From Streptomyces olindensis (GTDB lineage Bacteria; Actinomycetota; Actinomycetes; Streptomycetales; Streptomycetaceae): DNA of 64,000 nucleotides. The DNA is taken from NCBI GenBank assembly GCA_000696115.1, contig JJOH01000098.1, forward strand, positions 62,001-126,000, given 5' to 3'. The notes below the pieces were generated by a model. The model searched no databases, was not told the DNA's origin, and was given only the letters and a program-made list of their open reading frames with translations. The first letter of the stretch is position 1, and each line of letters starts with the position of its first letter. Position numbers and translations under genes: made by a program. Of the stretch, positions 16,548 to 25,577 are shown piece by piece.

Positions 16548-17413
16548 CGCAGGTCCACGACGTCCACCCCGTACCGGCCGAGACGGGATCAGAACCGGGC
16601 AGCCTGACCGAGCCGTACATCGCGGTGCTTGCGGTGCTCGCGGTACTGGCGGCCGGTGTCTATCTGCTGGCCTCCCACCGCCTGCGCCGCCGTGGGGACG
16701 CATGGCCATGGCCGCGGGACGTGGCCTTCACCACCGGCTGCGTCACGGTGGCCTGGGCGGTGTCGAGCGAACTGCCGGGCGGGCCGTTCACCGCGCACAT
16801 GACCCAGCACCTGATCGTCGGCATGGCAGCCCCGCTGCTCCTTGTCCTCGCCCGTCCCCTCACCCTCGCCCTGCGCAGTCTGCCTCCCGGGCTTGTGCGA
16901 CAGGGCCTGCTGGCGACGGCCCACGCGCGGCCGGTCGGCCTGCTCCTCTTCCCTCCGGTGGCGGCGTTGGTGGACATCGGCGGCCTGTGGCTGCTCTACC
17001 GCACCGGACTCTTCGCCGCCGCACAGCACCAGCCGCTGCTGCACGCCGTGACGCACACGCATGTGCTGGCCGCCGGACTGCTGTTCACCTTCACGGTCTG
17101 CCAACTCGACCCGGTGCGCCGCCGCTGGAGCCTCGCCGTGCGCGGTCCCGCGCTGCTGTGTGCCGGTGCCGGCCACGCCGTTCTCGCCAAGAGCCTGTAC
17201 GCCGCACCCCCGCCCGGCACCGCCTTCACCACCAGCGACCTGCACACCGGTGCCCAGCTGATGTACTACGGCGGCGACCTCGTCGAAATCGCTCTGGCCG
17301 TCGCGCTGGCCGTCCAGTGGTACACCATCACCGGCCGGGCCACCGCCCGCCGTACGGTCAAGGTTCGGGGACCCGAACCCAGCAGACCCTCAGTGAGTTG
17401 CTGCCGCCCCTGA
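16544..17413 (+). CDS. ctaG: CtaG-type cytochrome c oxidase assembly membrane protein
   Basis: The 289-residue product has seven or so membrane spans and the caa3/CtaG family landmarks: FTAHMTQHLIVGMAAPLLLVLARP (about 85-108), HAVTHTHVLAAGLLF and LHTGAQLMYYGGDLVEIALA. Histidines in the first two may bind copper. The family helps deliver copper to heme-copper oxidases. GTG 16544 overlaps the stop of the DUF2243 gene. The last ~15 residues (from about 17365) are probably foreign, because the DNA passes straight into the middle of an acyl-CoA synthetase gene there. The essential core appears complete. Confidence 0.85.
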   Translation: MTQVHDVHPVPAETGSEPGSLTEPYIAVLAVLAVLAAGVYLLASHRLRRRGDAWPWPRDVAFTTGCVTVAWAVSSELPGGPFTAHMTQHLIVGMAAPLLLVLARPLTLALRSLPPGLVRQGLLATAHARPVGLLLFPPVAALVDIGGLWLLYRTGLFAAAQHQPLLHAVTHTHVLAAGLLFTFTVCQLDPVRRRWSLAVRGPALLCAGAGHAVLAKSLYAAPPPGTAFTTSDLHTGAQLMYYGGDLVEIALAVALAVQWYTITGRATARRTVKVRGPEPSRPSVSCCRP

Positions 17414-18429
17414 CCTTTCAACGCAACCCCGTCGACACGGGGCGCCCCGGGCCGGAGCTGGGCCGGGTGCTGGCGGCCGTCGGGGCGGACCCCGGCGTGG
17501 ACGTCCTCGCGGGATACGCGTTGCACGAACCCGACGCCGTGGACCTAGTCGCCGCCGCCAAGGAAGCAAGCGCGTCCGATGTGCCGATGGTTCTGGGAGT
17601 CGGCGGGGCCGGCGACGAAGTGATCCGGGCCCGGCGTGCCCTGCTTGACGGCGGGATTGCCGCAGTGGCCGATCCCCGCGGCGTCGCCGCAGCCACGGGC
17701 GCACTGCTGACCGACGCGCGGGCCAGGTCGCGCGCCACTGCCCCGACGGCGCCAACCGGGGTACCGACCGGCATCGGCGGCGCCTTCGACGAATACCGGG
17801 CGAAGGAGCTTCTCGACCGCCTCGGAATGGCCACGCCCCCGCGCCGGGCCTGCGACGACCGGGCGGCAGCGCATGCCGCACTCGCGGCGCTGGGCGGACC
17901 CGTGGCGGTCAAGCTGCTCGACGCCGCTGTCCTGCACAAGACCGAGATCGGAGGCGTGCACCTCGGCATCACCACACCCGCCGCGCTGGACGTCGCACTC
18001 GACAAGCTCGACGCGATCGGCGCCCGCCGCTACCTCGTCGAGGCCATGGCACCCGCAGGCGTCGACCTTGTGGTCGGCGCGCGCCGCGACCCCGTCTTCG
18101 GCCCCGTCGTCCTCGTCGGACTCGGCGGTACGACGGCGGAGGCGCTCGCCGACGTCACCATCCGCCTGGCACCTGTTTCTTTGGCGGAGGCCGCGGCCAT
18201 GCCGTCAGAACTCGCCGGCCGGGCACTGCTCAACGGGTGGCGCGGCGGGCCGGTCCTCGACCACGACGAACTGGCACGAGTGGTCGCCACGCTGGGTGCC
18301 ACGCTCGCTGCCAACGCCGTACTCGACGACATCGAGGTGAACCCCTTGCGACTGACCGCACACGGCCTGGTCGCACTCGATGCCGTGATCATCAGCAAGG
18401 AGACAGCCGATGCCCAGCCGGATCTCTGA
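17377..18429 (+). pseudogene. ADP-forming acyl-CoA synthetase, 5-prime-truncated (ATP-grasp part kept)
   Basis: From 17377 the frame reads as the interior of an NDP-forming acetyl/acyl-CoA synthetase: LLPPLTFQRNPVDTG, then the second flavodoxin-like subdomain, then an ATP-grasp domain (FDEYRAKELLDRLGMATPP, PVAVKLLDAAVLHKTEIGGV, NPLRLTAHGL). The N-terminal CoA-binding domain with its catalytic region, normally ~250 residues, is missing, and no start or ribosome site exists. The join to the ctaG gene is abrupt, which indicates a deletion. The 3-prime end overlaps the AMP-ligase gene start by 20 bases, so these two were an operon, probably for CoA-activating an aromatic acid. Confidence 0.85.
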
Positions 18430-20109
18430 CCACGTCGTTCCCTGGCCGGAGGCAGAAGCCAAGCGATACGTCGCCGAGGGCTACTGGGCCGGGGCATCGC
18501 TCGGGCACTTGCTGCGCCAGGTCGCCGACCGCACACCGGATGCCCCGCCCTGATCGATCCCGTGGCTCTCGGCGGTGACGGACTACGCCTGTCCCATGCC
18601 GAACTGGCCGAGCGAGCCGACGCGGCCGCCGTGCGGCTTCTCGATCTCGGCATCGGCAAGGGTGACCGTATCGTCGTCCAGCTGGGCAACGGCTGGGAGT
18701 TCGTCGTCCTCGTGCTCGCCTGTCTGCGGGCCGGCGTCGTACCCGTCATGGCTCTGCCGGCGCACCGCCGGGCCGAACTCGGCTACCTCGCACAGCATGC
18801 CGAGGCCATCGCCATCGCGGTTCCCGACCGGATGCGGGACTTCGACCACCAAGCGCTCGCGCACGAACTGTCCAACGAGGTGCGGGCGGTAACCGGTGCC
18901 CCATGGCACGTGCTGGTCGCGGGTGACGATCTCACGCCGGGCAGCGTGGACCTGCGCGCCCTGTGCGCCCCGAGCACGGAGCCTGTCAAGGACAGGGCGC
19001 GCCTGGACGCGTCCGGGCCCGACAGCCGCGATGTGGCGGTCTTCCTGCTCTCCGGCGGCACCACCGGGCTGCCGAAACTCATCGCGCGTACGCACGACGA
19101 CTACGTCTACAACGCCCGCCAGAGCGCGAAGGTCTCCGCAGTGGATGAGGCCAGCGCGTACCTCGTCAGCCTCCCGGCAGGCCACAACTTCCCGCTCGCC
19201 TGCCCGGGCATTCTCGGCACGCTCCTGAGCGGTGGACGGGTCGTCACACTGCCGTCGCCGCGAGCGGACCGTGTCTTCCGCACGGTCGCCGCCGAGGGCG
19301 TCACGCACACCGCCGTGGTCCCGGCCGTGGCCGCCGGCTGGCTGGAGCACGCCACTGAACACGGGGCGACGGAGCTGGCCGGCCTACGGGTGCTTCAAGT
19401 GGGCGGAGCCCGTCTGGCCGACGAACTCGCCCGCAAGATCCGGCCCGTGCTCGGCGCGACACTGCAGCAGGTCTTCGGCATGGCCGAGGGACTGCTCAAC
19501 TTCACCCGGCTCGACGACCCCGAGGACAGGGTGTGCAGCACACAGGGCCGCCCCATCTGCCCCGCCGACGAAGTGCGGATCGTGGACGAACTCGACGCGG
19601 ACGTCCCCGAGGGCCAGCCTGGCCTGCTGCTTACCCGCGGTCCCTACACCCCACGCGGCTACTACAGAGCACCAGAGCAGAACGCGCGCGCGTTCACCGC
19701 CGACGGCTGCTACCGCTCCGGCGACATCTGCCGCCGTACCGCTGAGGGCTACCTCGTCGTAGAAGGCCGCGACAAGGACATGATCAACCGGGGTGGAGAG
19801 AAGATCTCGGCCGAAGAGATCGAGAATCTCGCCTACCAGCTCCCGCAAGTCAGCCGGGTTGCCGCGGTCGCCATGCCGGACTCCGTGCTCGGTGAACGCG
19901 TGTGCCTGTATGCCGTCCTGCGGTCCGGCACCTCCCTCACGCTCGAAGAAGTGCGGGCATCCATGGAGCAGGCCGGTATCGCCCAGTTCAAGCTGCCCGA
20001 GCGCCTGGTGGTCGTGGACGAGCTGGCCGCCACCAAGGTCGGCAAGATCGACAAGAAGGCGCTACGGGCGGACATCGCCCACCGGCTGCAGACCGGAGCA
20101 CCGGCGTAA
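18410..20109 (+). pseudogene. DhbE/EntE-like aryl-AMP ligase with a one-base deletion
   Basis: ATG 18410 opens an aryl-acid adenylation enzyme (VPWPEAEAKRYVAEGYWAG). At about 18546-18550 one G appears to be missing: DAP in the first frame is followed by a stop, while IDPVALGGDGLRLSHAELAER continues one frame back. The rest is intact: SGGTTGLPKLIARTHDDYVYN (P-loop-like motif A3), YRSGDICRR, DKDMINRGGEKISAEEIE and the C-terminal catalytic Lys in KVGKIDKKAL. Full length would be about 566 residues. Relatives activate 2,3-dihydroxybenzoate or salicylate. A shortened protein from GTG 18562 would lack about 50 N-terminal residues. Sequencing error is an alternative. Confidence 0.85.
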
Positions 20110-20115
20110 TCCCGC

Positions 20116-20133
20116 GAGGCCCAAGATGGCCTC
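20116..20133 (+). terminator. Stem-loop after the AMP-ligase gene
   Basis: GAGGCC, a six-base loop, and GGCCTC form a perfect hairpin starting seven bases after the stop codon at 20109. There is no T-run, which is common for streptomycete terminators. It probably marks the 3-prime end of the synthetase/ligase transcript. Confidence 0.4.
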
Positions 20134-20199
20134 ATAAAGCCATCGTGCCGGAGGGGTTCGGGCCCGGCACCGATAGAGAGGGAGAGGGCAGTTCGACGG

Positions 20200-20639
20200 T
20201 CCCGGTCAGGACCCGGCGTGCATCGCCGTGTAGACCCGGGTCGCCGACCTCGAACACGCGGCCTACGTCGCACCGGCCCCGTCAGGTTCGCCAGTGCGCG
20301 TTATGGCAAAGACGCCGACCGGACTCACGGCCACGGTGCCTGCGGTGTGGCCGCGCCCTCGTCTGCGGGCGCCAAGGAAGTCAACTGGTCGCGGACACCG
20401 GGCAGGCCCGCGCGCTGCTCGATGAGCACACCGCCCTGCGCGGGCCGGTACGGGCTGGGACCTGCACGAGTACCGCACTCCGCCCTGCCCCGTCCCGGCG
20501 AGCAGGGTGCCTCGTTGTTGATGCTGATGGCGAAGCCCGGCACAAGAAGCCGGAGAACGTCCGCCGCTGCTTCAAGCCGTCCCCCGAGGCGGTCTCCGAG
20601 CCGACCAGCCTGCTCTCCCCTGGCGGCGCCCGCCGCTGA
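20200..20639 (+). pseudogene. Decayed tyrosine recombinase/integrase remnant
   Basis: Pieces of an actinobacterial phage-type integrase C-terminus can be read only by switching frames: LVADTGQARALLDEHTALRGP, then HEYR (the H-x-x-R motif) in a second frame, then PGEQGASLLMLMAK in a third, and ARHKKPENVRRCFKPS with a final stop at 20639. At least two one-base losses separate them. The segment before the HEYR box is also frame-shuffled. The residue where the nucleophilic Tyr is expected (RRYFKPS in my memory of the family) is Cys. The N-terminal half is not recognisable. It is a dead relic of a past integration event. Confidence 0.55.
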
Positions 20640-20781
20640 CCCCTCCTCCGGGCAGGGCGGCCGCGCCGGCGGGAGACAGTTCAGCGCGGAATCACCCAGC
20701 CGGGCCTCCAGGTCCCGGCGGCGTCGTAACCCGCGGCTGCGGCGGCGAGGTGAGCGCGGAGGGTGCCGCACAATTGAGCGC

Positions 20782-21492
20782 CTACAGCCAGGCTGGCAGG
20801 TCCGGCAGGGTCCCTCCCGTGGCGGTGCGGAGGTTCGGCGAGGCGTGTCCCCTGGTGAGCCAGCGTGCCAGGTCGGTGGCGGAGCCCTGCACACATATGT
20901 CGGCACCATAGCCAGTGCTCATGCCGCGGTCGGTGATCCGGACGTCGAGCTCAAGGTGCTGAGCGGTGCGGCGACGCGTGAGGACATCGTCGATCAGAGC
21001 TTCCGTGAAGTCGTCGGGGAAGTCCGCGAAGTTGCCGCCGGACGGCAGGTCGCAGGCGTGGATCCAGACCTCACGGCTGCGTAGCCACGGGATCGTGCCC
21101 GCCGGGACGGTACGGCCCTGCGCGGTGACGACCGGTGCCTGCCAACCGGACTCGGTGATGTTCCCCAGAGCACTGACCAGACCGTTCTGTTCCTCCACGA
21201 CGAAGTCCCGCAGCTGTACCGCCGGCCACGTGGCGCCCAGCTCGATTTCCTCCGCCCGGGCGGAGGCGTCCGGGTACATGGGCGTGGGCTCGCCCGTCGC
21301 CGCCCAGTGCGCCAGACGCGCCAGGGCACGGGCGTTGTGGCCGACATGGGACAGCAGGTGCTTGCCCGTCCAGCCGGGCAGCAGGCTCGGGCCTTCGAGG
21401 CGGGCGTCGTCGACCTGCTTCAGGCAGGAGAGGAAGTACTCGTGTCCCTCGGACATCCAGCGCAGGGACGCCGATGGTGCGGTGGCGGTCAT
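20782..21492 (-). CDS. Maleylpyruvate isomerase, mycothiol-dependent type
   Basis: The 236-residue protein is a DinB-like four-helix metalloenzyme of the mycothiol-dependent maleylpyruvate isomerase family. LLPGWTGKHLLSHVGHNARAL (about 37-57) supplies His49 and His52 as metal ligands, and REVWIHACDLPSGG (about 140-153) supplies a third. It turns maleylpyruvate into fumarylpyruvate using mycothiol. The C-terminal beta domain (GSATDLARWLTRG) is present, so length is normal. The ATG at 21492 overlaps the stop of the hydrolase gene, placing it last in a three-gene gentisate operon. Confidence 0.92.
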   Translation of the reverse strand: MTATAPSASLRWMSEGHEYFLSCLKQVDDARLEGPSLLPGWTGKHLLSHVGHNARALARLAHWAATGEPTPMYPDASARAEEIELGATWPAVQLRDFVVEEQNGLVSALGNITESGWQAPVVTAQGRTVPAGTIPWLRSREVWIHACDLPSGGNFADFPDDFTEALIDDVLTRRRTAQHLELDVRITDRGMSTGYGADICVQGSATDLARWLTRGHASPNLRTATGGTLPDLPAWL

Positions 21493-22316
21493 GACGCCCC
21501 GGCTCGGCGTACGGGGGTGACAAGCTCGCCGATGCCGTCGATGCGGGTGACCACGGTCTGGCCGTCCCTGAGGTAGCGCGGGGGTTTGCGAGCGTGTCCC
21601 ACACCGCCGGTGGTGCCGGTGGCGATCAGGTCACCGGGGTTAAGGGTGATCATGGTCGACACATAGATGACCAGGTCGGCCGCGTCGAACAACAGATCGC
21701 CGATAGTGGACTTCTGCACGACCTCGTCGTCGATGGCGCAGCTGATCTCGGCGTCGGCCGGCAGGTCGTCCGGCGTGACCAGGCACGGGCCGAGTGGCGT
21801 CGTGGCCTCCCAGGTCTTGCCCTGGAGCCACTCCCGGGTACGGAACTGCCAGTCGCGCAGGCTCACGTCGTTCAGAATGGTGTATCCGGCGATGGCCGCC
21901 GCGGCCGTGACCCGGTCGGCGCGCCGGACCCTCCTGCCCACCACCACGACCAGTTCGGCCTCCCAGTCCACCGCGTCGGACTCAGGAGGCAGGAGCAGCG
22001 GATCGTTCGGGCCGATGAGCGCCTCGGGGAACTTGGCGAACAGGGTGGGGAACTCCGGCAGGTCGCGGCCCATCTCCGTGATATGTGTGCGGTAGTTCAG
22101 TCCGACACAGATGATCTTTCCAGGGTGCGGCACCACGGGGGCGAGCCGGGACGGTTCGACCTGGAAGACCGGGCCGTCGGCCGCCGTGGCCACGGCCTGC
22201 CAGTCCTCCCGGCCGAGCAGTTCTCCAACGTCTCCGGGCCCGATGTCGACGTATCCGCCGTCCTCAACGCGGACTGCGCGCAGCCCGTCCTCGGTGCGTA
22301 CGGTCGCCAGCTTCAT
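21489..22316 (-). CDS. Fumarylpyruvate hydrolase (FAH family)
   Basis: This 275-residue fumarylacetoacetate-hydrolase-family enzyme has GKIICVGLNYRTHITEMG at about 66-83, the metal-binding DWEAELVVVVG (Glu119/Glu121), and later NDVSLRDWQFR with the third acidic ligand, plus the closing TPLGPCLV and GDLIATGTTGGVGHARKPP. In this operon it should hydrolyse fumarylpyruvate (or maleylpyruvate) to fumarate and pyruvate. ATG 22316 overlaps the stop of the dioxygenase gene, and its own stop overlaps the isomerase start, so all three are co-translated. Confidence 0.93.
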   Translation of the reverse strand: MKLATVRTEDGLRAVRVEDGGYVDIGPGDVGELLGREDWQAVATAADGPVFQVEPSRLAPVVPHPGKIICVGLNYRTHITEMGRDLPEFPTLFAKFPEALIGPNDPLLLPPESDAVDWEAELVVVVGRRVRRADRVTAAAAIAGYTILNDVSLRDWQFRTREWLQGKTWEATTPLGPCLVTPDDLPADAEISCAIDDEVVQKSTIGDLLFDAADLVIYVSTMITLNPGDLIATGTTGGVGHARKPPRYLRDGQTVVTRIDGIGELVTPVRRAGAS

Positions 22317-23428
22317 GCGTGGATCCCTTCCTGGTGGGAGCGATCGAGGTGGAGTCGTTCGAAGATCGGTGCGTCGGAGAAACGGAAGAGGTCCAGGCCG
22401 GACTCGGTCTCCACGGTGAGGGGCTGCCACGAGGGGACGACGAACAGGTCCCCGCGCTCCACGGTCCAGCGGGCCTCGCCGACGCTGACCTGGCCCGTCC
22501 CGTCGAACACCTGGAACACCGAGGAGCCGACCTCCCGGTGCGCGGCGGTGGCCGTGTGGGGTGCGAGGCGGTGGAACTCGGTGCGCAGGGTGGGCAGGAC
22601 GTCGCCGCCGGTCGTCGGGTTGGTGTAGCGCACCGCGGCGTGGCCTGGTTCCACGGTGACCGGGTCTCCGCCTGCCTCCAGGGCCAGCTGCTCGGACAGG
22701 GCATGATCGGTGTGTTCCCAGCGGTAGGCCAGCAGCGGAGTCGCCGGAGTGGGCCCCAGACGGGTGAGCGGGCGCAGTCCCGGGTGCGCCCACAGACGCT
22801 CGGAGCGCGAGCGTTCTGGTGCCTGGCGGGTGTCGACCTCGTCCGGCCCGAACTCGAAGAAGGCGGCGTCCGTGTAGTGCTGGAAGGGGATGTCGAGCCC
22901 GTCGATCCAGGCCATCGCGCTGGCACTGCGGTTGTGGTGGCCGTGCCAGTGCCAGCCTGCCTGGGGCAGGAAGTCGCCGCGGCGCATGGCGACAGGATCG
23001 CCGTTGACCACGGTCCACACTCCCTCGCCCTCGACCACGAAGCGGAAGGCGTTCTGCGTGTGCCGGTGGACGGGAGCGTCCTCCATCGGGTTGAGGTACT
23101 GGATCGCCGCCCACAGCGTCGGCGTCGCGAACGGCTGACCGCCGAGCCCGGGATTGGCCAAAGCGATCGCTCGGCGTTCGCCTCCGCGGCCGACCGGGAC
23201 CAGCTCACCCGCCTGCTCGGCGGCCGGCAGCAGGTTCTTCCAGCGCCAGAGGTGCGGAAGCGCCGTCGAGGCGGGGTGCGGCGGCATGAGCTCGCCGATT
23301 TCCGTCCACAGAGGGATCAGCAGTTGCTGCTCGAAGTTCCGGTAGAGAGCCTCCAGCTGGGGAGTGCGCTCGGGCTGGCTATCGGCGTCCGTGGCCTGGA
23401 CGCGCATCGGTGAATTGACGGGTGACAT
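22313..23428 (-). CDS. Gentisate 1,2-dioxygenase
   Basis: This 371-residue bicupin ring-cleaving dioxygenase opens gentisate to maleylpyruvate with Fe(II). The N-terminal cupin shows HRHTQNAFRFVVEGEG (His121, His123) and AGWHWHGHHN (about 157-166), the iron ligands of the family. The second cupin (about 270-360) has the weaker HREVGSSVFQVFDGTG pattern. ATG 23428 is favoured by GGGAG about eight bases upstream; an extra 18 codons upstream look non-coding. It is the first gene of the operon and is divergent from an IclR regulator, which likely responds to gentisate or a related acid. Confidence 0.94.
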   Translation of the reverse strand: MSPVNSPMRVQATDADSQPERTPQLEALYRNFEQQLLIPLWTEIGELMPPHPASTALPHLWRWKNLLPAAEQAGELVPVGRGGERRAIALANPGLGGQPFATPTLWAAIQYLNPMEDAPVHRHTQNAFRFVVEGEGVWTVVNGDPVAMRRGDFLPQAGWHWHGHHNRSASAMAWIDGLDIPFQHYTDAAFFEFGPDEVDTRQAPERSRSERLWAHPGLRPLTRLGPTPATPLLAYRWEHTDHALSEQLALEAGGDPVTVEPGHAAVRYTNPTTGGDVLPTLRTEFHRLAPHTATAAHREVGSSVFQVFDGTGQVSVGEARWTVERGDLFVVPSWQPLTVETESGLDLFRFSDAPIFERLHLDRSHQEGIHA

Positions 23429-23503
23429 GGGTGTACTCCCGATGCTCCGGCGGCATGGCCGCCGACTTCGTGTGAGTGCCAATCACCAGACAGCCTGCCT
23501 CTT

Positions 23504-23518
23504 TTCCGTTTAGCGGGA
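23504..23518. promoter_or_regulatory. Candidate IclR operator
   Basis: TTCCG and CGGGA arms separated by five bases form an imperfect palindrome in the 104-base gap between the gentisate operon and the IclR gene. It lies just upstream of the IclR start in an AT-richer patch. IclR proteins often bind short palindromes in such gaps. One arm position does not pair. Confidence 0.35.
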
Positions 23519-23532
23519 TAGGATTTTCTGCT

Positions 23533-24267
23533 GTGAAGAATGAGCCGCCGTATCCGATCACTTCTGTCGACCACGCGCTCCACCTCGTGATCTTGCTGCA
23601 GCAAGAAGGGCCGATGCGGGTCAGCGAGGCGGCCCGACGACTGGGGGTGTCAGCGTCGACCGCGCATCGGCTGCTCGCGATGCTGGTGTACCGCGGCTTC
23701 GCCGAACAACGGCCGGACCGGCTCTACGAGGCCGGCGCCGTGCTGCGCCCGGCCGCCACCACTTCGGCACCGGTGGCACTGCTGCGCCAAGTGGCCCTTA
23801 CGCACATGCAGGACCTTGTCGAGCGGGTACAGGAGTCGGCCAACCTCATCGTCCTGGCAGGAACGGAAGCCCGCATCATCACCACCGCGGAGTGCGCGCA
23901 GGTGCTGCGCGTGGGCAGCAGAGCCGGACGGACGCTGCCGGCCCACCTCACGTCAGGAGGAAAAATCCTGCTCGCCGCCCTGCCCGCGGAGACGGTCAGC
24001 ACGCTCTACGCAGACAACACCGAGGTGGACCTTCCACGGTTGCGCCGCGAGCTCACCCTGGTGCGCAAAAGGGGCTTCGCCATCAACGACCAGAACACGG
24101 AGGCAGGGCTCACCGCGGTCGCCGTCGGGATCCAGGATCTTGGCGGTCTGTCCGTGGCTGCGGTGGCCCTGGCGATGCCACGCGTGCGTTTCCAGCGGGA
24201 GCGGTTGCCGGAGTGGGTGAGCCAGTTGCATGCCACGGCCCAGGCGATCACGAGAGCCCTGCCCTGA
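23533..24267 (+). CDS. IclR-family regulator of the gentisate operon
   Basis: The 244-residue protein has an N-terminal winged helix (SVDHALHLVILLQQEGPMRVSEAARRLGVSASTAHRLLAMLVYRGF, about 11-55) and the IclR effector domain (LPAHLTSGGKILLAAL and LTAVAVGIQDLGGLSVAAVALAMP). GTG 23533 begins just before the HTH; an upstream frame from 23476 would add 19 residues. Divergent placement from a ring-cleavage operon is the usual arrangement, and the ligand is likely gentisate or an upstream aromatic acid. It ends convergently with the broken thiolase gene. Confidence 0.92.
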   Translation: MKNEPPYPITSVDHALHLVILLQQEGPMRVSEAARRLGVSASTAHRLLAMLVYRGFAEQRPDRLYEAGAVLRPAATTSAPVALLRQVALTHMQDLVERVQESANLIVLAGTEARIITTAECAQVLRVGSRAGRTLPAHLTSGGKILLAALPAETVSTLYADNTEVDLPRLRRELTLVRKRGFAINDQNTEAGLTAVAVGIQDLGGLSVAAVALAMPRVRFQRERLPEWVSQLHATAQAITRALP

Positions 24268-24333
24268 GGACTCCTGTGAGATCGAAGCGGTGAGACGGCC
24301 CCGGCCGCCCCGCAGTGTGACCTGGATCCGCCG

Positions 24334-25577
24334 TCAGCGTTCGAGGACGAGGGCGAGGCCCTGCCCGACACCGATGCAGAGGGTCGCGACGCCGGTACCG
24401 GTGCCCTTGCGTGCGAGTTGGTGGGCGACGGTGCCGGCGAGGCGGGCGCCGGAGGCACCGAGGGGGTGGCCCAGCGCGATAGCGCCGCCTTGCGGGTTGA
24501 GGATCGCGGGGTCGAACGCGGGCCACTCGGCCACACAGCCCAGCACCTGGGCGGCGAAGGCCTCGTTCAGCTCCAGGACGGACAGGTCGTCAAAGCCCTT
24601 GCCGGCCTTGGCGAGTGCGCGGTTGACCGCTTCGACGGGGGCCAAGCCGAAGTACTGCGGCTCGAGGGCGAAGACCCCGGTGGCGCAGACACGGGCCAGC
24701 GGCTCACGGCCGACGGCCTTGAGGCCCGCTTCGTCGACGAGAAGGAGGGCGGCGGCGCCATCGTTGAGGGGAGACGCGTTGCCCGCGGTGACGGTGCCTC
24801 CCCCAGCCTCCGGCCGGGGGGGACCCCCATCTCGCTTCGCTCGCGGTGCGGAAGGAGGGCTTGAGCCTGGCCATCGCCTCCAAGGAGGCATCGGGCCGAA
24901 CGCACTCGTCGGCGCCGAAGACGACCGGCTCGCCCTTGCGCCGCGGGATGGCCACCGGGGTGATTTCAGCGTCGAACAGACCCGCTTCCTGGGCAGCGGC
25001 CGCCTTGCGATGGCTGTCCAGCGCATACTCGTCCTGCTGCTCGCGGCTGATCTTGTGCTTGTCGGCGATCAGCTCCGCGCTCTCACCCAGGGGGACGGTC
25101 CACTGCGGGTCCATCGTCGGATTGACCATGCGCCAGCCCAGGGTAGTCGAGTACACCTCGGCATGGCCGGCAGGGAACGGACGGTCCGACTTGGGCAGCA
25201 CGTACGGCGCCCGGGTCATGGACTCGACACCGCCCGCCACTGTGATGTGCGCGTCGCCGCAGGCGATGGCGCGGGCGGCCTGGATGACGGCCTCCAGGCC
25301 CGACGCGCACAGCCGGTTGACCGTCACCCCCGGCACGGATGTGGGCAGGCCCGCGAGTAGGGCGGCCATACGGGCCACGTCGCGGTTCTCCTCGCCGGCG
25401 CCGTTGGCGTTGCCGAAGTAGACGTCCTCGATCCGGGAGGGGTCCAACCGGGGTGTGCGGGCGAGGAGTTCGCGGATGGTGTGGGCGGCGAGGTCGTCCG
25501 GGCGAACGGAGGCAAGGGCGCCGTTGTAGCGGCCGGTGGGGGTGCGCACGGCGTCGACGAGGTACACGGTGTTCACT
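24334..25577 (-). pseudogene. 3-oxoadipyl-CoA thiolase (PcaF-like) interrupted by a small repeat
   Basis: GTG 25577 (GGAGG eight bases upstream) opens a thiolase: NTVYLVDAVRTPTGRYNGAL, NRLCASGLEAV with the nucleophilic Cys, and GGVESMTRAPYV. After ARLKPSFRTA, about 46 extra bases (24799-24844) intervene. The homology then resumes one frame away (GTVTAGNASPLNDGAAAL, LNEAFAAQVL, GGAIALGHPLGASGARL and the final CIGVGQGLALVLE). If the run of seven G at 24816-24822 had six, the insert would stay in frame, so one base decides between an inserted and a broken protein. The gene follows a CoA-transferase B remnant with a GTGA overlap, the pcaJ-pcaF order of the beta-ketoadipate pathway. Confidence 0.85.
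24799..24844. repeat. Small GC-rich palindromic repeat inserted in the thiolase gene
   Basis: Compared with normal thiolases, about 46 bases have been added. They contain TCCCCCAGCCTCCGG followed by CCGGGGGGGA, then ACCCCCATC and CGCTTCGCTCGCG, all able to form hairpins. From memory, very similar GC-rich elements are scattered through Streptomyces genomes, usually between genes. A copy inside an enzyme gene is unusual. Confidence 0.6.
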
